From Candidatus Tepidiaquacellales bacterium UBA2330 (GTDB lineage Bacteria; Bacteroidota; Ignavibacteria; Tepidaquicellales; Tepidaquicellaceae): a DNA stretch of 64,000 nt. Below the pieces are notes generated by a model. The model ran no database searches, was not told where the DNA came from, and saw only the letters and a program-made list of their open reading frames with translations. Positions 32,333 to 42,384 of this stretch are shown in pieces. Where the stretch lies: the NCBI GenBank assembly GCA_002344965.1, contig DDUU01000037.1, positions 82,283 to 146,282 of the forward strand, written 5' to 3'. The position numbers were made by a program, and so were the translations under genes. Every line of letters starts with the position of its first letter. Position 1 is the stretch's first letter.

Positions 32333-33661
32333 TTATTTCAGCAGCAACATTGATTTACCGGTTACATGTATGCCGCCTGCCGATAATCTGTAAAAATAAA
32401 CCCCGCTCGAAATACCCGATGCGTCAAATGTAACTTCATATCTGCCGGGAGATTTTTTCTCACTGAGAAGAGTCTTTATTTCATTGCCAAGTATATCATA
32501 AATTTTCAGTTCAGTCTGAACTAAACCGCTCCGTCCGTTAACAGTCCAGGGAATTTCAAATACAATTTTCGTAACCGGATTAAAAGGATTAGGATAATTC
32601 TGATAAAGTTTATATTCCGGAATATCATTCAAATTCTCAAATACAATATTGGTCATAGTAGTATTGTATTTGTAAACAGCTCCGTGATCACCTACGCACC
32701 AGCCGTAAGTTGTATCAATGAACTGAATATCAAAAATCGCAGATGAATCCGGTATCTCCATTTTTGTCCAGTTGTTCCCGGCATTTACAGACCGGAATAA
32801 CTTGCTCAGATAACCTATCGTGATCCAGCCGTCATTTCTTTTTCTGAAATCAATTGACAGAGCCATACCTACATATCCGAGATTTACATTAAAAGATGAA
32901 AGCCAGTTATTATTTGTCCTGTAAAAGCTTGCTCCGAATTTAAAATCTCCTGTAAGTCCGATCGATGTATCTGGATGAAAAAAATAAATATCATTAACCG
33001 CATCAGGTCCTGTCGGAACCGGAACCCAGTTCCTACCTTTGTTTACAGTCTTCCAGACAATACCTGCAATATCCTGAACACCTCCTGTAGCGTAACCGGT
33101 ATCCCTGTTCAGAAATGTAATATGGCTTACCGGAAATCCGTTAAATCCTGCTGAATCGGAAATTGCATCAATCCAGGACAAGCCGCCGTTAGCAGTGTAA
33201 AGTATAAACTGCGGAGAACCACCAATAAAACCGTTTAAGGAATCCAGATAAAATACAGAACCGTAAAACTCATTTGTATCGGGATAAATTTCTGATTCCC
33301 ATGTAGTGCCGCCATTAGTTGTCTTTAATAGTAGTGTGCCGTAAAATTCATCGGGTTCGGGATTAAATATCCATGCATTAGCCCAGCCGAGTCTTTCATT
33401 AATAAAATGCATTGAAATGATATCGTGAAAAGTATTTGAATTCTGTAAGATCCAGTTTCTACCTGAGTCTGTGCTTTTCATTATCACTCCGGAATCTCCG
33501 GAAACCCAGCCGGTATTCGAATCAATAAAAAAACAATTTGTAAGTCTTTTGGTAGTCGGAGTATTTTGTCTGAGCCAGTATTCCTGTGAAAAAACATTAC
33601 TGCAGAATATGAACAGCAGTGAAACTGATAACACTGTTAATAAATAATTTTTAAATTTCAT
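32333..33661 (-). CDS. T9SS-secreted YCF48/BNR-like protein (type A, copy 1)
   Basis: A 442-residue exported protein with signal peptide (LLTVLSVSLLFIFCSNVFSQ). Repeats of about 45 residues carry FIDSNTGWVSGDSGVIMKST- and NGGTTWES-type Asp-box turns, as in YCF48-like and sortilin-type propellers. The C-terminus is a T9SS sorting domain (NYPNPFNPVTKI ... GKSMLLLK). It is transcribed away from the type-B secreted protein at 33833. A paralogue with the same length and order lies at 42385-43707 next to another type-B gene. Ligand and function are unknown; a surface or extracellular location is likely. Confidence 0.85.
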   Translation of the reverse strand: MKFKNYLLTVLSVSLLFIFCSNVFSQEYWLRQNTPTTKRLTNCFFIDSNTGWVSGDSGVIMKSTDSGRNWILQNSNTFHDIISMHFINERLGWANAWIFNPEPDEFYGTLLLKTTNGGTTWESEIYPDTNEFYGSVFYLDSLNGFIGGSPQFILYTANGGLSWIDAISDSAGFNGFPVSHITFLNRDTGYATGGVQDIAGIVWKTVNKGRNWVPVPTGPDAVNDIYFFHPDTSIGLTGDFKFGASFYRTNNNWLSSFNVNLGYVGMALSIDFRKRNDGWITIGYLSKLFRSVNAGNNWTKMEIPDSSAIFDIQFIDTTYGWCVGDHGAVYKYNTTMTNIVFENLNDIPEYKLYQNYPNPFNPVTKIVFEIPWTVNGRSGLVQTELKIYDILGNEIKTLLSEKKSPGRYEVTFDASGISSGVYFYRLSAGGIHVTGKSMLLLK

Positions 33662-33832
33662 ACGGGAATTGTAAAAATCAATTTATGGAAAATGATTTTC
33701 TAATTCAATTAATATGAAGAAAAAATAAATATGTATACAATATCAAATCTGACTTGAATAATTTATTGAGTTTTCCTTAGTTGTTCAGGATTTTAAAAAA
33801 TTTCTAAAATTATTCTTTCGAAAGGGAATTTC

Positions 33833-36688
33833 ATGAAAAAATTGTTTCTTCTCCTCCCGATTATTGCAGTCGGGTTTTATTTTTTTACCGGTCAGTCTCA
33901 GGAAGACAAGCCGGAAAAATGGAGCCGTGATCAGAGAACCACAGAGCTTCAGGATTTAAGCAAGGTAATGTCTTCACCGCTTCCAATGGAGCATGACCAT
34001 TTTATTCCGAATAATCAGCCGATGTATTACAACTCGCCGAATGGCGTAACGGTTGTAAACCCTAATATCAGAGTTCTTCCCAGACAGTCTCCGTTCAGCT
34101 ATCAGACTGAAGTTATACTTACCCGTCATCCGGGCAATCCTTTAATTATGTACGGATCGTCAAATGCGATCAGTAATGCAGGCGGAAGTTTGTTTATTTC
34201 TGAAGGCGCATATGTTACTACTAACGGCGGAACTACATGGTTCGGCAGCGATACGATGAAAAATACTGTCGGTACAATACTTACCGGTCACGGCGGTGAT
34301 CCGGGAATTACGATTGATAAAGACGGCAGATTTATTATTTCACATCTCGGCGGAGGTATAAAGGCAAATTATTCCACCAATAACGGTCTGAATTGGTCTA
34401 ATGACGTTACAATTACATCAGGATCACAGGATAAGAATCTGACCACAACTGACGATTCTCCGACAAGTCCTTATTACGGGAGATCATACACTGCATGGTC
34501 GAGATTCACAGCATCTTTACCTCCTATTGCTTTCTCTTATACAACTAACGGCGGCGTAAGCTGGTCAGCTTCTGCCGATGTGAATGTTCCGCCCGCAGGT
34601 CATTATTCACAGGGAGTTGATCTCAGAACCGGTCCAAACGGAGAAGTTTATTTATGCTGGGCAGCGCCAATAGCTTCCAGTCCTTTTACTGAAGATTACT
34701 GTGGGTTTGCTAAATCAACAAACGGCGGTGTGAACTGGACAGTTAATAACAATATTTTTGATATGAACGGAATAAGAGGAACCTTATTTTCTACAAGTAT
34801 AAGAGTAAACAGTTTTCCGAGAATTGATGTTGACAGAACCTGCGGACCAAGAGCAGGATGGATTTATATTGTAGTTTCTCAAAGGAATCTTGCACCGGCA
34901 GGATCAGATGCTGATATTGTAATTCACAGATCCACTGACGGAGGAACATCATGGTCAGCAGGTATAAGAGTAAATCAGGATGCTCTGAATAACGGAAAAT
35001 CACAATGGTTCCCGGCAGTAAGAGTAGATGAATCAGGTGGTGTAAACGTTGTATATTATGATAACAGAGGAACGACAAATACTGATACCAACGAAGTATA
35101 TATGTCAAGGTCAATGGACGGCGGCACAACATGGACAGACATTAAAGTTTCTGACGCAAGATTCAGACCGACTTCACTTGCTTTATCCGGTGTTGCAGGC
35201 GGATATCAGGGTGATTATATTGGTATTACTTCTGCTTTAATAGAAGGAAATCCGGTAAATGGTAATCAGAGAATATGGCCATTCTGGGCAGATAACAGAC
35301 TGGGCGGATTTCAATATCAGGCTTACACAGCTAAAGTTGAATTGCTTCCGAAAAATCCATGCACAGGCTGTGAAGATTTTGCAAGCGCAGCATTTACTCC
35401 AAAATATTTTCACCTTGAGTATTCAGGCACTCAGTTTTGGAGCAGACAAAATCCAAGCGCATACGGAGCAGGTACGGGAAGCGTAAAGTATGATTTCTTT
35501 AGCGATAATGTAAGAACTCCGCAGTCGCTTATCACAGATTTTCAGACTGTACCGGCGGGTTATTATCTGACATTTGATCAGGCATATGCTCCTTACGGCC
35601 CAGGTTTTCCGGGTCCTGATACGTTGTTAGTGGAATCTTCTACTAACGGAGGATCGAGTTACACTACGCTTGCTGTTTTACTCGGCAGATTCCCTTCCGG
35701 CGGCGAGCTGAATACTGCACCGGCTACAACAAATGCTTTTGTCCCGACATCATCGCAATGGGCGCCGAAAATTTATTCCTTACCGGTGGGAACTAACAGA
35801 GTAAGACTGAGAGCTGAAAGCGGATTCGGAAATAATTTATATGTCGATAATATTTGCGTGCAGGCATTAGCTGCTCCTGTTTCAAACTCTCTATGTGATG
35901 CTCCTGAAGGTTTCTTCAGAACATCTCCTCCATCTGTTGTGCAGGACACTATCACTGTATATCTAAAGAGAACGGATTTTCCGAATATAACTGTGGATTC
36001 TGCAAAAATGTATATGTTTAATTATGGCTGTCAGAACTTTACCTTTAATAATGCTCTTAACGGTAGTTATCATATGGTATTTAAGCACAGGAATTCAATT
36101 GAAACCTGGACGAATGCCGGAATACCAAATTATACCAGAGGTTTAAATTTCGCATATGATCTGATAAATAATAATGCTATTGTTTACGGCGGAAATCAGA
36201 CACAGGTCCCGAACTTTTCGTTTTGGTTTAACTACAGCGGAGACTGTAACAGAGACGGTGTAATTGACATTTCAGATCTGACAATCATTGACAATGATGC
36301 GTTCAGTTTTGTTTCCGGATATGTGCAGTCTGACGTAAACGGTGATAACTTCTCTGATCTTTCTGATTATGCTCTTGCGGATAATAATGCATTTAATGTA
36401 GTTACAAGAATTATCCCTCCCGGAGCAGTTCCTGAACCTCAGATCGTAAATAATGATGCGCCGGTATTCAGTACTGAAGCTGAAAAAACTAAATACGAAA
36501 TGCATCTGAAAATTATGAAAGAAAAAGGAGTTTCTGAAAACGATCAGCAAATTAATGTAATTGAACTAAACGAAGTTCTGAAACAAAGACAGGAAAGAAT
36601 GCAGAATAATAAAGCGCCTGTCAGAAAATCTTTTGATATACAGTCTGATGGAAATGTTAAATCAGGTTCAAAAGGTGTATCACAGTAA
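33833..36688 (+). CDS. Secreted BNR / jelly-roll-like / dockerin-like protein (type B, copy 1)
   Basis: A 951-residue exported protein. Signal peptide KLFLLLPIIAVGFYFFTG is followed by a propeller part with several Asp boxes (STNGGVNWT, SMDGGTTWT; about 60-500). A beta-sandwich part (about 515-680) ends in LRAESGFGNNLYVDNICVQ. A domain with KHRNSIETW follows (about 690-800). Two EF-hand-like dockerin repeats come next (GDCNRDGVIDISDLTIIDND and DVNGDNFSDLSDYALADNN), then a charged tail. No NPFNP sorting domain is present. It may bind Ca and attach to partners; substrate unknown. Paralogues are at 39146 and 43875. A terminator follows. Confidence 0.82.
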   Translation: MKKLFLLLPIIAVGFYFFTGQSQEDKPEKWSRDQRTTELQDLSKVMSSPLPMEHDHFIPNNQPMYYNSPNGVTVVNPNIRVLPRQSPFSYQTEVILTRHPGNPLIMYGSSNAISNAGGSLFISEGAYVTTNGGTTWFGSDTMKNTVGTILTGHGGDPGITIDKDGRFIISHLGGGIKANYSTNNGLNWSNDVTITSGSQDKNLTTTDDSPTSPYYGRSYTAWSRFTASLPPIAFSYTTNGGVSWSASADVNVPPAGHYSQGVDLRTGPNGEVYLCWAAPIASSPFTEDYCGFAKSTNGGVNWTVNNNIFDMNGIRGTLFSTSIRVNSFPRIDVDRTCGPRAGWIYIVVSQRNLAPAGSDADIVIHRSTDGGTSWSAGIRVNQDALNNGKSQWFPAVRVDESGGVNVVYYDNRGTTNTDTNEVYMSRSMDGGTTWTDIKVSDARFRPTSLALSGVAGGYQGDYIGITSALIEGNPVNGNQRIWPFWADNRLGGFQYQAYTAKVELLPKNPCTGCEDFASAAFTPKYFHLEYSGTQFWSRQNPSAYGAGTGSVKYDFFSDNVRTPQSLITDFQTVPAGYYLTFDQAYAPYGPGFPGPDTLLVESSTNGGSSYTTLAVLLGRFPSGGELNTAPATTNAFVPTSSQWAPKIYSLPVGTNRVRLRAESGFGNNLYVDNICVQALAAPVSNSLCDAPEGFFRTSPPSVVQDTITVYLKRTDFPNITVDSAKMYMFNYGCQNFTFNNALNGSYHMVFKHRNSIETWTNAGIPNYTRGLNFAYDLINNNAIVYGGNQTQVPNFSFWFNYSGDCNRDGVIDISDLTIIDNDAFSFVSGYVQSDVNGDNFSDLSDYALADNNAFNVVTRIIPPGAVPEPQIVNNDAPVFSTEAEKTKYEMHLKIMKEKGVSENDQQINVIELNEVLKQRQERMQNNKAPVRKSFDIQSDGNVKSGSKGVSQ

Positions 36689-36721
36689 TTAACAAAGAAT
36701 TCAGAATTAATTTATTGATAC

Positions 36722-36756
36722 AAAGCCGTGAAGATCAAATTCACGGCTTTTTTATT
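36722..36756 (+). terminator. Terminator of type-B copy 1
   Basis: A 10-bp stem AAAGCCGTGA/TCACGGCTTT (36722-36731 with 36741-36750) followed by a T-rich tail. Almost the same terminator sequence follows type-B copy 3. Confidence 0.85.
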
Positions 36757-36941
36757 TTTTGGGAAATTATTCTTATTGGCATATAAGAACAGTTCCTTAA
36801 GGTAAGCTTAACTTTAATTTAAACTCTAAATGCTTTGGACGGTTTTGAAACAGTACTGCTGTTTAATTTTACATTCGAGTTTAATTCAACAGCAGAATTT
36901 TGTAATTTGTGAGGTGAATAATATTAACAGTAAAAGCATTA

Positions 36942-38789
36942 ATGTTAATGAAGATTAACAGCATAAGAAAAAGTTATATTTTTTATTTCAGTATAATTTT
37001 TCTGCTTGCGTTCGGTTCCGGTGTATTTGCTTCAGGCGGTGACTCCGGTTCACAGACTCTTCTTACAAGCATCGGTATTGCAATTCTCGCCGCATCTGTA
37101 ATGGCATTCATTGCTCATTTCTTAAAACAGCCGCTTTTACTTGCATATATATCGGCAGGAATTATTATTGGTCCTAAAATCGGATTTGGGTTTATCGTTA
37201 ATGAACATGATATAGAAACAATTTCTCACATCGGACTTGTGCTCCTGTTATTCATGATAGGGCTGGAGATAGATGTTAAAAAAATAAAGGAAGCCGGAAA
37301 GTCATTATTCCTTGCTGGGACATTTCAGTTTATAATATGCGTTACACTCGGACTGGGCTTTTTCTCTCTGTTAGGTTTTACATTAGGAGATGGAAATTAT
37401 GATCTTTTGTATCTCGCTGTCTGCTGCAGTCTTAGCAGTACAGCAATTGTTGTAAAACTATTGTACAGTAAGCTTGAGCTTGATACGCTTGCAGGACGGC
37501 TGACACTCGGGATTCTTATTTTTCAGGATATATGGGCGATCATAGCTCTCAGCATTCAGGCAAATCTTGCAAGTCCGGATGTAATGTTAATTTTATTCTC
37601 ATTCGTCAAAGGAGCGCTGGTTGTCCTAATCAGTCTTTTGTTGAGTAAATATGTTCTGTCCCGGATATTCAGAGCCGTTGCAAAAAATCCTGAGATTGTG
37701 CTTATTACTTCTCTCGGATGGTGTTTCCTGATATGCGGTCTATCAGGTTACTTCGGGCTTTCGCTAGAAATGGGAGCGCTCATTGCTGGTGTCGCTATTT
37801 CAACTTTTCCTTACAATCATGATGTGATCTCAAAAATTATTTATGTAAGAGATTTTTTTATAACCCTTTTCTTTGTAGCTCTCGGTATGATGATTACAAA
37901 TCCTGCGGACAATCCTGAAGTATTGATTTTTTCTGTAGCAGCCGCTTTATTTCTGATCGCATCAAGATTTATGTCAATCTATCCTATACTGTATGCATTG
38001 AAAAACGGAAACCGCGTGAGTCTGTTAACTTCCATAAACCTTTCTCAGATAAGTGAATTCTCTCTTGTAATTGCTGCTCTCGGACTTGCTGCCGGACATA
38101 TCTCTCAGAGTATTCTGACAATAATTATCTTTACTTTCGTTATAACGTCTGTAGCTTCATCTTACATGATAAAATACAGTGATTCTATTCAGAGATTTCT
38201 GAGCGGGATAGTAAGTAATTTAGGTTTCAGAGATATCGGAAGTGAAAATAAACAGTCAACTTATACGGAAAAAAAGGAAATTGCAATACTTGGATTCTTT
38301 ACAACCGCCAGCTCTCTTATAAAAGAAATGGAGTCATTTGAGTTAACAAGCGAAGAAGGAGTTCAAATCCTGAACAAAGTTGTCGTAATAGACTTCAATC
38401 CGGAAGTGCATAAAAAACTTTCAGCAAAGGGAATTAAAGCGTATTATGGTGACATTAGTCATATTGATACGCTCCTTAATTCAGGGATAGAAGATGCAAA
38501 GATAGTTATTTCAACAATTCCTGATTCCATATTAGTCAATACCAATAACTTAAGGCTTCTGACAAATATTAAAAAAGTTAATCCGCAGGCAAAAATAATT
38601 GTGACAGCTGAAAGTCCTAAACTCGCTGTCGAGCTTTACGAAAACGGTGCTCACTATGTCCTGATGCCGAGAGTTTTAACAGCACAAAATCTAATGGAAG
38701 CTCTGATAACGTTATTAAACCGTGACTCAAAAGATGTCTTAGAGGAAGAACTGGAAAAGCTGAAAAACAGAAATGAGATTATTAATTAG
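36942..38789 (+). CDS. Kef-type (CPA2) cation/proton antiporter with TrkA-N-like domain
   Basis: A 615-residue inner-membrane antiporter, probably K+ or Na+ against H+. After an N-terminal hydrophobic segment come about twelve membrane helices (residues about 45-415), including the family phrases GLVLLLFMIGLEIDVK and SLSSTAIVVKLL. Residues about 440-560 form a Rossmann-type TrkA-N regulatory domain (VVIDFNPEVHKKLSAKGIKA, YYGDISHIDTLL). Its glycine loop is unusual: ILGFFTTASSL lacks the normal GxGxxG. It stands between secreted-protein genes and is probably a single-gene transcript. Confidence 0.9.
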   Translation: MLMKINSIRKSYIFYFSIIFLLAFGSGVFASGGDSGSQTLLTSIGIAILAASVMAFIAHFLKQPLLLAYISAGIIIGPKIGFGFIVNEHDIETISHIGLVLLLFMIGLEIDVKKIKEAGKSLFLAGTFQFIICVTLGLGFFSLLGFTLGDGNYDLLYLAVCCSLSSTAIVVKLLYSKLELDTLAGRLTLGILIFQDIWAIIALSIQANLASPDVMLILFSFVKGALVVLISLLLSKYVLSRIFRAVAKNPEIVLITSLGWCFLICGLSGYFGLSLEMGALIAGVAISTFPYNHDVISKIIYVRDFFITLFFVALGMMITNPADNPEVLIFSVAAALFLIASRFMSIYPILYALKNGNRVSLLTSINLSQISEFSLVIAALGLAAGHISQSILTIIIFTFVITSVASSYMIKYSDSIQRFLSGIVSNLGFRDIGSENKQSTYTEKKEIAILGFFTTASSLIKEMESFELTSEEGVQILNKVVVIDFNPEVHKKLSAKGIKAYYGDISHIDTLLNSGIEDAKIVISTIPDSILVNTNNLRLLTNIKKVNPQAKIIVTAESPKLAVELYENGAHYVLMPRVLTAQNLMEALITLLNRDSKDVLEEELEKLKNRNEIIN

Positions 38790-39145
38790 TCGGTTCGTTA
38801 ATTTTTCCGCAGTTAAGTGTATAAAGTCAGAGGTGAAATTGAGAATTAATCTTTATCAGTCCGGATTATTCGGAACCGGTGATGAAGATCCGGACATCTA
38901 TGAAAATTTATAATTTAATTTCAATAATGACTTGAAAAATGGGATTAAATTTCATTTCTTAACTCACTCTGAATATTTTTAGTTAAAGAATCACGCCATG
39001 TTTATATTTTCGGATTGTGAAATCACCTTAAACAAATTTTCAAACGGATTTAATTTCAAGCTATAGATACCTGAAGTTCCAATATTTTAAATTCTATTAT
39101 CCGAAAATTTAATTAACTAATTTAAATTAATTTAAAAAACAAAAG
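38790..39145. other. Gene-free stretch upstream of type-B copy 2
   Basis: No gene is seen. The word GACTTGAA at 38929-38936 also occurs upstream of the other two type-B genes (33751-33758 and 43800-43807) and could be part of a common promoter. The rest is AT-rich without clear structure. Confidence 0.4.
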
Positions 39146-42100
39146 ATGAATAAATTATTTCTACTAAGGTCTTTCATTGCGACTTTGGCAATAGCGATAA
39201 TTATCCTGATCGCTGGCACTGAAGTTTTTCAGGGAAATGAAAAAACCGATTTTCAGAAACATACTGAAAAGTTTTATGATTACGATGAAACAGATCCTTA
39301 TATAGACAGACCCACGAATGAAGCAAGAATGCATCTTACTGAAAACGATGATGTACTTGATGTTATCACGGATGCAAACGGATTTGATAATTTCGAAATT
39401 GGAGTGGACTTTGCTGAGCAGATGCTTGTCTCAAATCCCAGAAATCCGCTGAATATGCAGTTTGGAGTAAACTCCGGAGGAGGTCAAAACGCATATTACA
39501 CGACAAACGGACATGACTGGACTTCGAGTAATCCGGCTTATCACGCATCCACATGCTGTGATCCATGGTCTGCATTTGACAGTCTAGGAAATTTATTTTA
39601 CGGATCAGGCGTATCCAATCAGTATGTTTATAAATCAACTAACGGCGGACAGACTTACGGAGCAGCTGTACTTTCCGTAAGCGGTAATGACAGAAATACT
39701 TTGGCGGCAGATCAGACTAACGGTCCGTATAAAAATTATTTATATGCGGCGATCACACCCGGAAATTTTGCAAGAAGCACAAACAACGGAACTTCCTGGA
39801 CGACAACTTATTCTCCGAGTAATACAATACCCGGAGTTATGATAGCAGTCGGACCAAACGGAGCTACTCAGGGAGGATGTGTTATGTATGTTACAAATAC
39901 CGGCACATCATCAAACGTAACTTATACCTTTCACAGGTCCACTAACGGAGGAGCTAACTTTACTGTAATGTCAAGTTTAACAGTAGCAGGATTTGTCGGC
40001 ACTTTAAACTCTGCCGGACGACTTGTTATTAATAACGGAAGGACAAGACCATATCCGATGATAGCTATGGATAACAGCTATGGTCCATACAGAGGAAGAC
40101 TATATTTAGTATATGCATCAAACGTACCTGCGGGGAACGGAAACAAACCTGATATAATTATGCAGTATTCTACAAATCAGGGATCTACATGGTCCAGCAA
40201 AATTACCGTAAATGATAATGCAAATCCGCAGCTGAGCGATCAGTGGTTTCCGGCAATATGGTGTGAAAAGGAAACAGGAAGACTTTATATTAAATGGTAT
40301 GACACAAGAGAAAACCCTGCAACTTATGCCGTTAATGTTTATGCTACTTATACTGACGACGGCGGATCTACTTTTGCCCCAAATCAAAAACTTACGACTA
40401 CATCATGGACTTATCCAAATCCTTCATGCGCACCAAATACAAATTGTTACAGAGGCGACTATGACGGTATGACTGCAAATCCGAAAACATCTTTTTCAGT
40501 CTGGTATGACGGAAGACTCGGCACTTACAAAAATGTAGGAGCATATTTTCCCGATTATGCAATGACTGTATCACCAACGTCAGCAAATATTCATAACACC
40601 AATGACTTTAAATTAATAGACGTAAATGTACCGGCGGTAAAGTTATATACTGACGCAGTTAATTTCACAACTGCTGTTACGCCTGTACCGGGTGCAGGCA
40701 GTATAGTTGCAGATTTTCCGTCAGGTAATTCATTAAGTTCGCCTTATCCGAAAACTGCAAAGATGAGAGTCAGAACAATAGGAACTGTAACAAACGGAGT
40801 TTATACTGTAACTGTAACCGGTTCAGGTCCGAACGGTACACCTGTTCATAAAAGGACTGTATCAATAACAGTAGGAAATACATTAGCCGCTGCTCCTTGT
40901 GAGGATTTTACTGAATTATTTCCTCCTACAGATTTAGGATTTGATTTTACCGGAGATAATTACTGGTCAAGAAATTCACAGAGCGCATACGGCTCAGGAA
41001 CAGGAAGCGCGAGATTTAACTCCTGGTCAGCACCGGTTGGGACAAATCAGGCGCTTGTTTCAATGAGTTTCACAGCAGTCGGAGCAAATACATATCTTAC
41101 ATTCGATAATGCATACAGACCATGGTCGGGCGGCAATATAGATTCTTTGTTAGTTGAATCATCTTCAAATTTCGGCGCAAGCTATACTACGCTGGAAAAA
41201 CTCTGGGGCGGACTCGGCGCACAGGCGGGACCGCTTAATACAGTGTTTACCGGCGGCAGTCAGTTTGCTCCTTTAAATCATCAGTGGAGATCCAAAATTT
41301 ATTTACTCCCGGTCGGAACGAATAAAATCAGATTAAGAGCAGTAAGCGGCTTCGGAAATGATATTTTTGTGGATAACGTTTGTGTACAAATTCTTCCTGC
41401 TCCTTCAGCCATTGCAGGTATTGGTTTAGTTCCGGAAGGATTTTACAGAGCGCTTCCGTCCCCTCAGGCGATACCTGATACTATAAGAGTATATCTGCAC
41501 AGGACTGATTTCCCGAACATAGCAGTTGACTCGGCAGTTTCATATTACAATACCAACGCAGTAGCAAACGGTCCGTTTAATAAAGCAATAAGCGGAACTT
41601 ACTATATTGTTTTAAAACACAGAAACAGTTTAGAGACCTGGAGCAAGTCAGGTGGTCAGCTTTATTCCAGAGGCAGCACTTTAAATTTCAACTTTATTAA
41701 TCCGGTCAACCAGGCATACAATAATAATCAGGCGTTGATAGATCCGGCACCATTTTACGGAATGTATGGAGGTGATGTAAACAGAGATTTTTCAATTGAT
41801 ATAACCGATGTGTCGCAGATTGAGAATGCAGCCGCCATTTTCCTAACAGGATATGTAATTGAAGATCTTACAGGTGATGATTTTGTAGATATTAATGACC
41901 AGGCGATTGCAGATAATAACGCATCAAACTTTGTTGTCAGACAAACGCCTCCCGGAGCGGATCTTGGTCCGAGTGTAACTGAAGAAGTTGTGACTTTACC
42001 GGAAACGAATTTTGAGAATGAAGCTCTGAGACAAAAACATGATTTAACTATAAAGTTATTGAATGATCAGAAAGCTCAGGAAAAGATTTCTATTGAAATG

Positions 42101-42247
42101 AAAAGGAAAAAAGATAAGGAAACTGAATTGAGAAAGAAAAAAATAAATTCAGTTAAAGAAAAAATGAGATCAAGTCTGAATAAAAATGAAAAGGTAAATC
42201 CGGAAGTAATTAAACCGGATAGACCTGGCAGTACGTTTGGTCAATAA
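39146..42247 (+). CDS. Secreted BNR / jelly-roll-like / dockerin-like protein (type B, copy 2)
   Basis: A 1033-residue paralogue of the proteins at 33833 and 43875. It has a hydrophobic export signal (SFIATLAIAIIILIAG), an Asp-box propeller part (STNGGQTYG, STNQGSTWS), an extra beta domain (about 470-590), and a beta-sandwich ending LRAVSGFGNDIFVDNVCVQ. The LKHRNSLETWS domain and two dockerin-like repeats (GDVNRDFSIDITDVSQIENA, DLTGDDFVDINDQAIADNN) follow, then a Lys-rich tail. The first Ca loop has changed residues compared with copy 1. It lacks a divergent type-A partner on its left, unlike the other two. Function unknown. Confidence 0.82.
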   Translation: MNKLFLLRSFIATLAIAIIILIAGTEVFQGNEKTDFQKHTEKFYDYDETDPYIDRPTNEARMHLTENDDVLDVITDANGFDNFEIGVDFAEQMLVSNPRNPLNMQFGVNSGGGQNAYYTTNGHDWTSSNPAYHASTCCDPWSAFDSLGNLFYGSGVSNQYVYKSTNGGQTYGAAVLSVSGNDRNTLAADQTNGPYKNYLYAAITPGNFARSTNNGTSWTTTYSPSNTIPGVMIAVGPNGATQGGCVMYVTNTGTSSNVTYTFHRSTNGGANFTVMSSLTVAGFVGTLNSAGRLVINNGRTRPYPMIAMDNSYGPYRGRLYLVYASNVPAGNGNKPDIIMQYSTNQGSTWSSKITVNDNANPQLSDQWFPAIWCEKETGRLYIKWYDTRENPATYAVNVYATYTDDGGSTFAPNQKLTTTSWTYPNPSCAPNTNCYRGDYDGMTANPKTSFSVWYDGRLGTYKNVGAYFPDYAMTVSPTSANIHNTNDFKLIDVNVPAVKLYTDAVNFTTAVTPVPGAGSIVADFPSGNSLSSPYPKTAKMRVRTIGTVTNGVYTVTVTGSGPNGTPVHKRTVSITVGNTLAAAPCEDFTELFPPTDLGFDFTGDNYWSRNSQSAYGSGTGSARFNSWSAPVGTNQALVSMSFTAVGANTYLTFDNAYRPWSGGNIDSLLVESSSNFGASYTTLEKLWGGLGAQAGPLNTVFTGGSQFAPLNHQWRSKIYLLPVGTNKIRLRAVSGFGNDIFVDNVCVQILPAPSAIAGIGLVPEGFYRALPSPQAIPDTIRVYLHRTDFPNIAVDSAVSYYNTNAVANGPFNKAISGTYYIVLKHRNSLETWSKSGGQLYSRGSTLNFNFINPVNQAYNNNQALIDPAPFYGMYGGDVNRDFSIDITDVSQIENAAAIFLTGYVIEDLTGDDFVDINDQAIADNNASNFVVRQTPPGADLGPSVTEEVVTLPETNFENEALRQKHDLTIKLLNDQKAQEKISIEMKRKKDKETELRKKKINSVKEKMRSSLNKNEKVNPEVIKPDRPGSTFGQ

Positions 42248-42321
42248 TATGATGCACACTATAGGTATGATTATTCAAAAACTTAGTTTTTAGAAAACCA
42301 AATCTAAATATAGATACAAAA

Positions 42322-42360
42322 AAAAGACCGGTAATTAAAAATTGCCGGTCTTTTATTTTT
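42322..42360. terminator. Bidirectional terminator between convergent secreted-protein genes
   Basis: A 14-base arm pair (42322-42335 with 42341-42354, core AAAAGACCGG/CCGGTCTTTT) with T-rich flanks on both strands. Confidence 0.85.
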
Positions 42361-42384
42361 GTAAAGCGAGCTTTATAAAAATAA

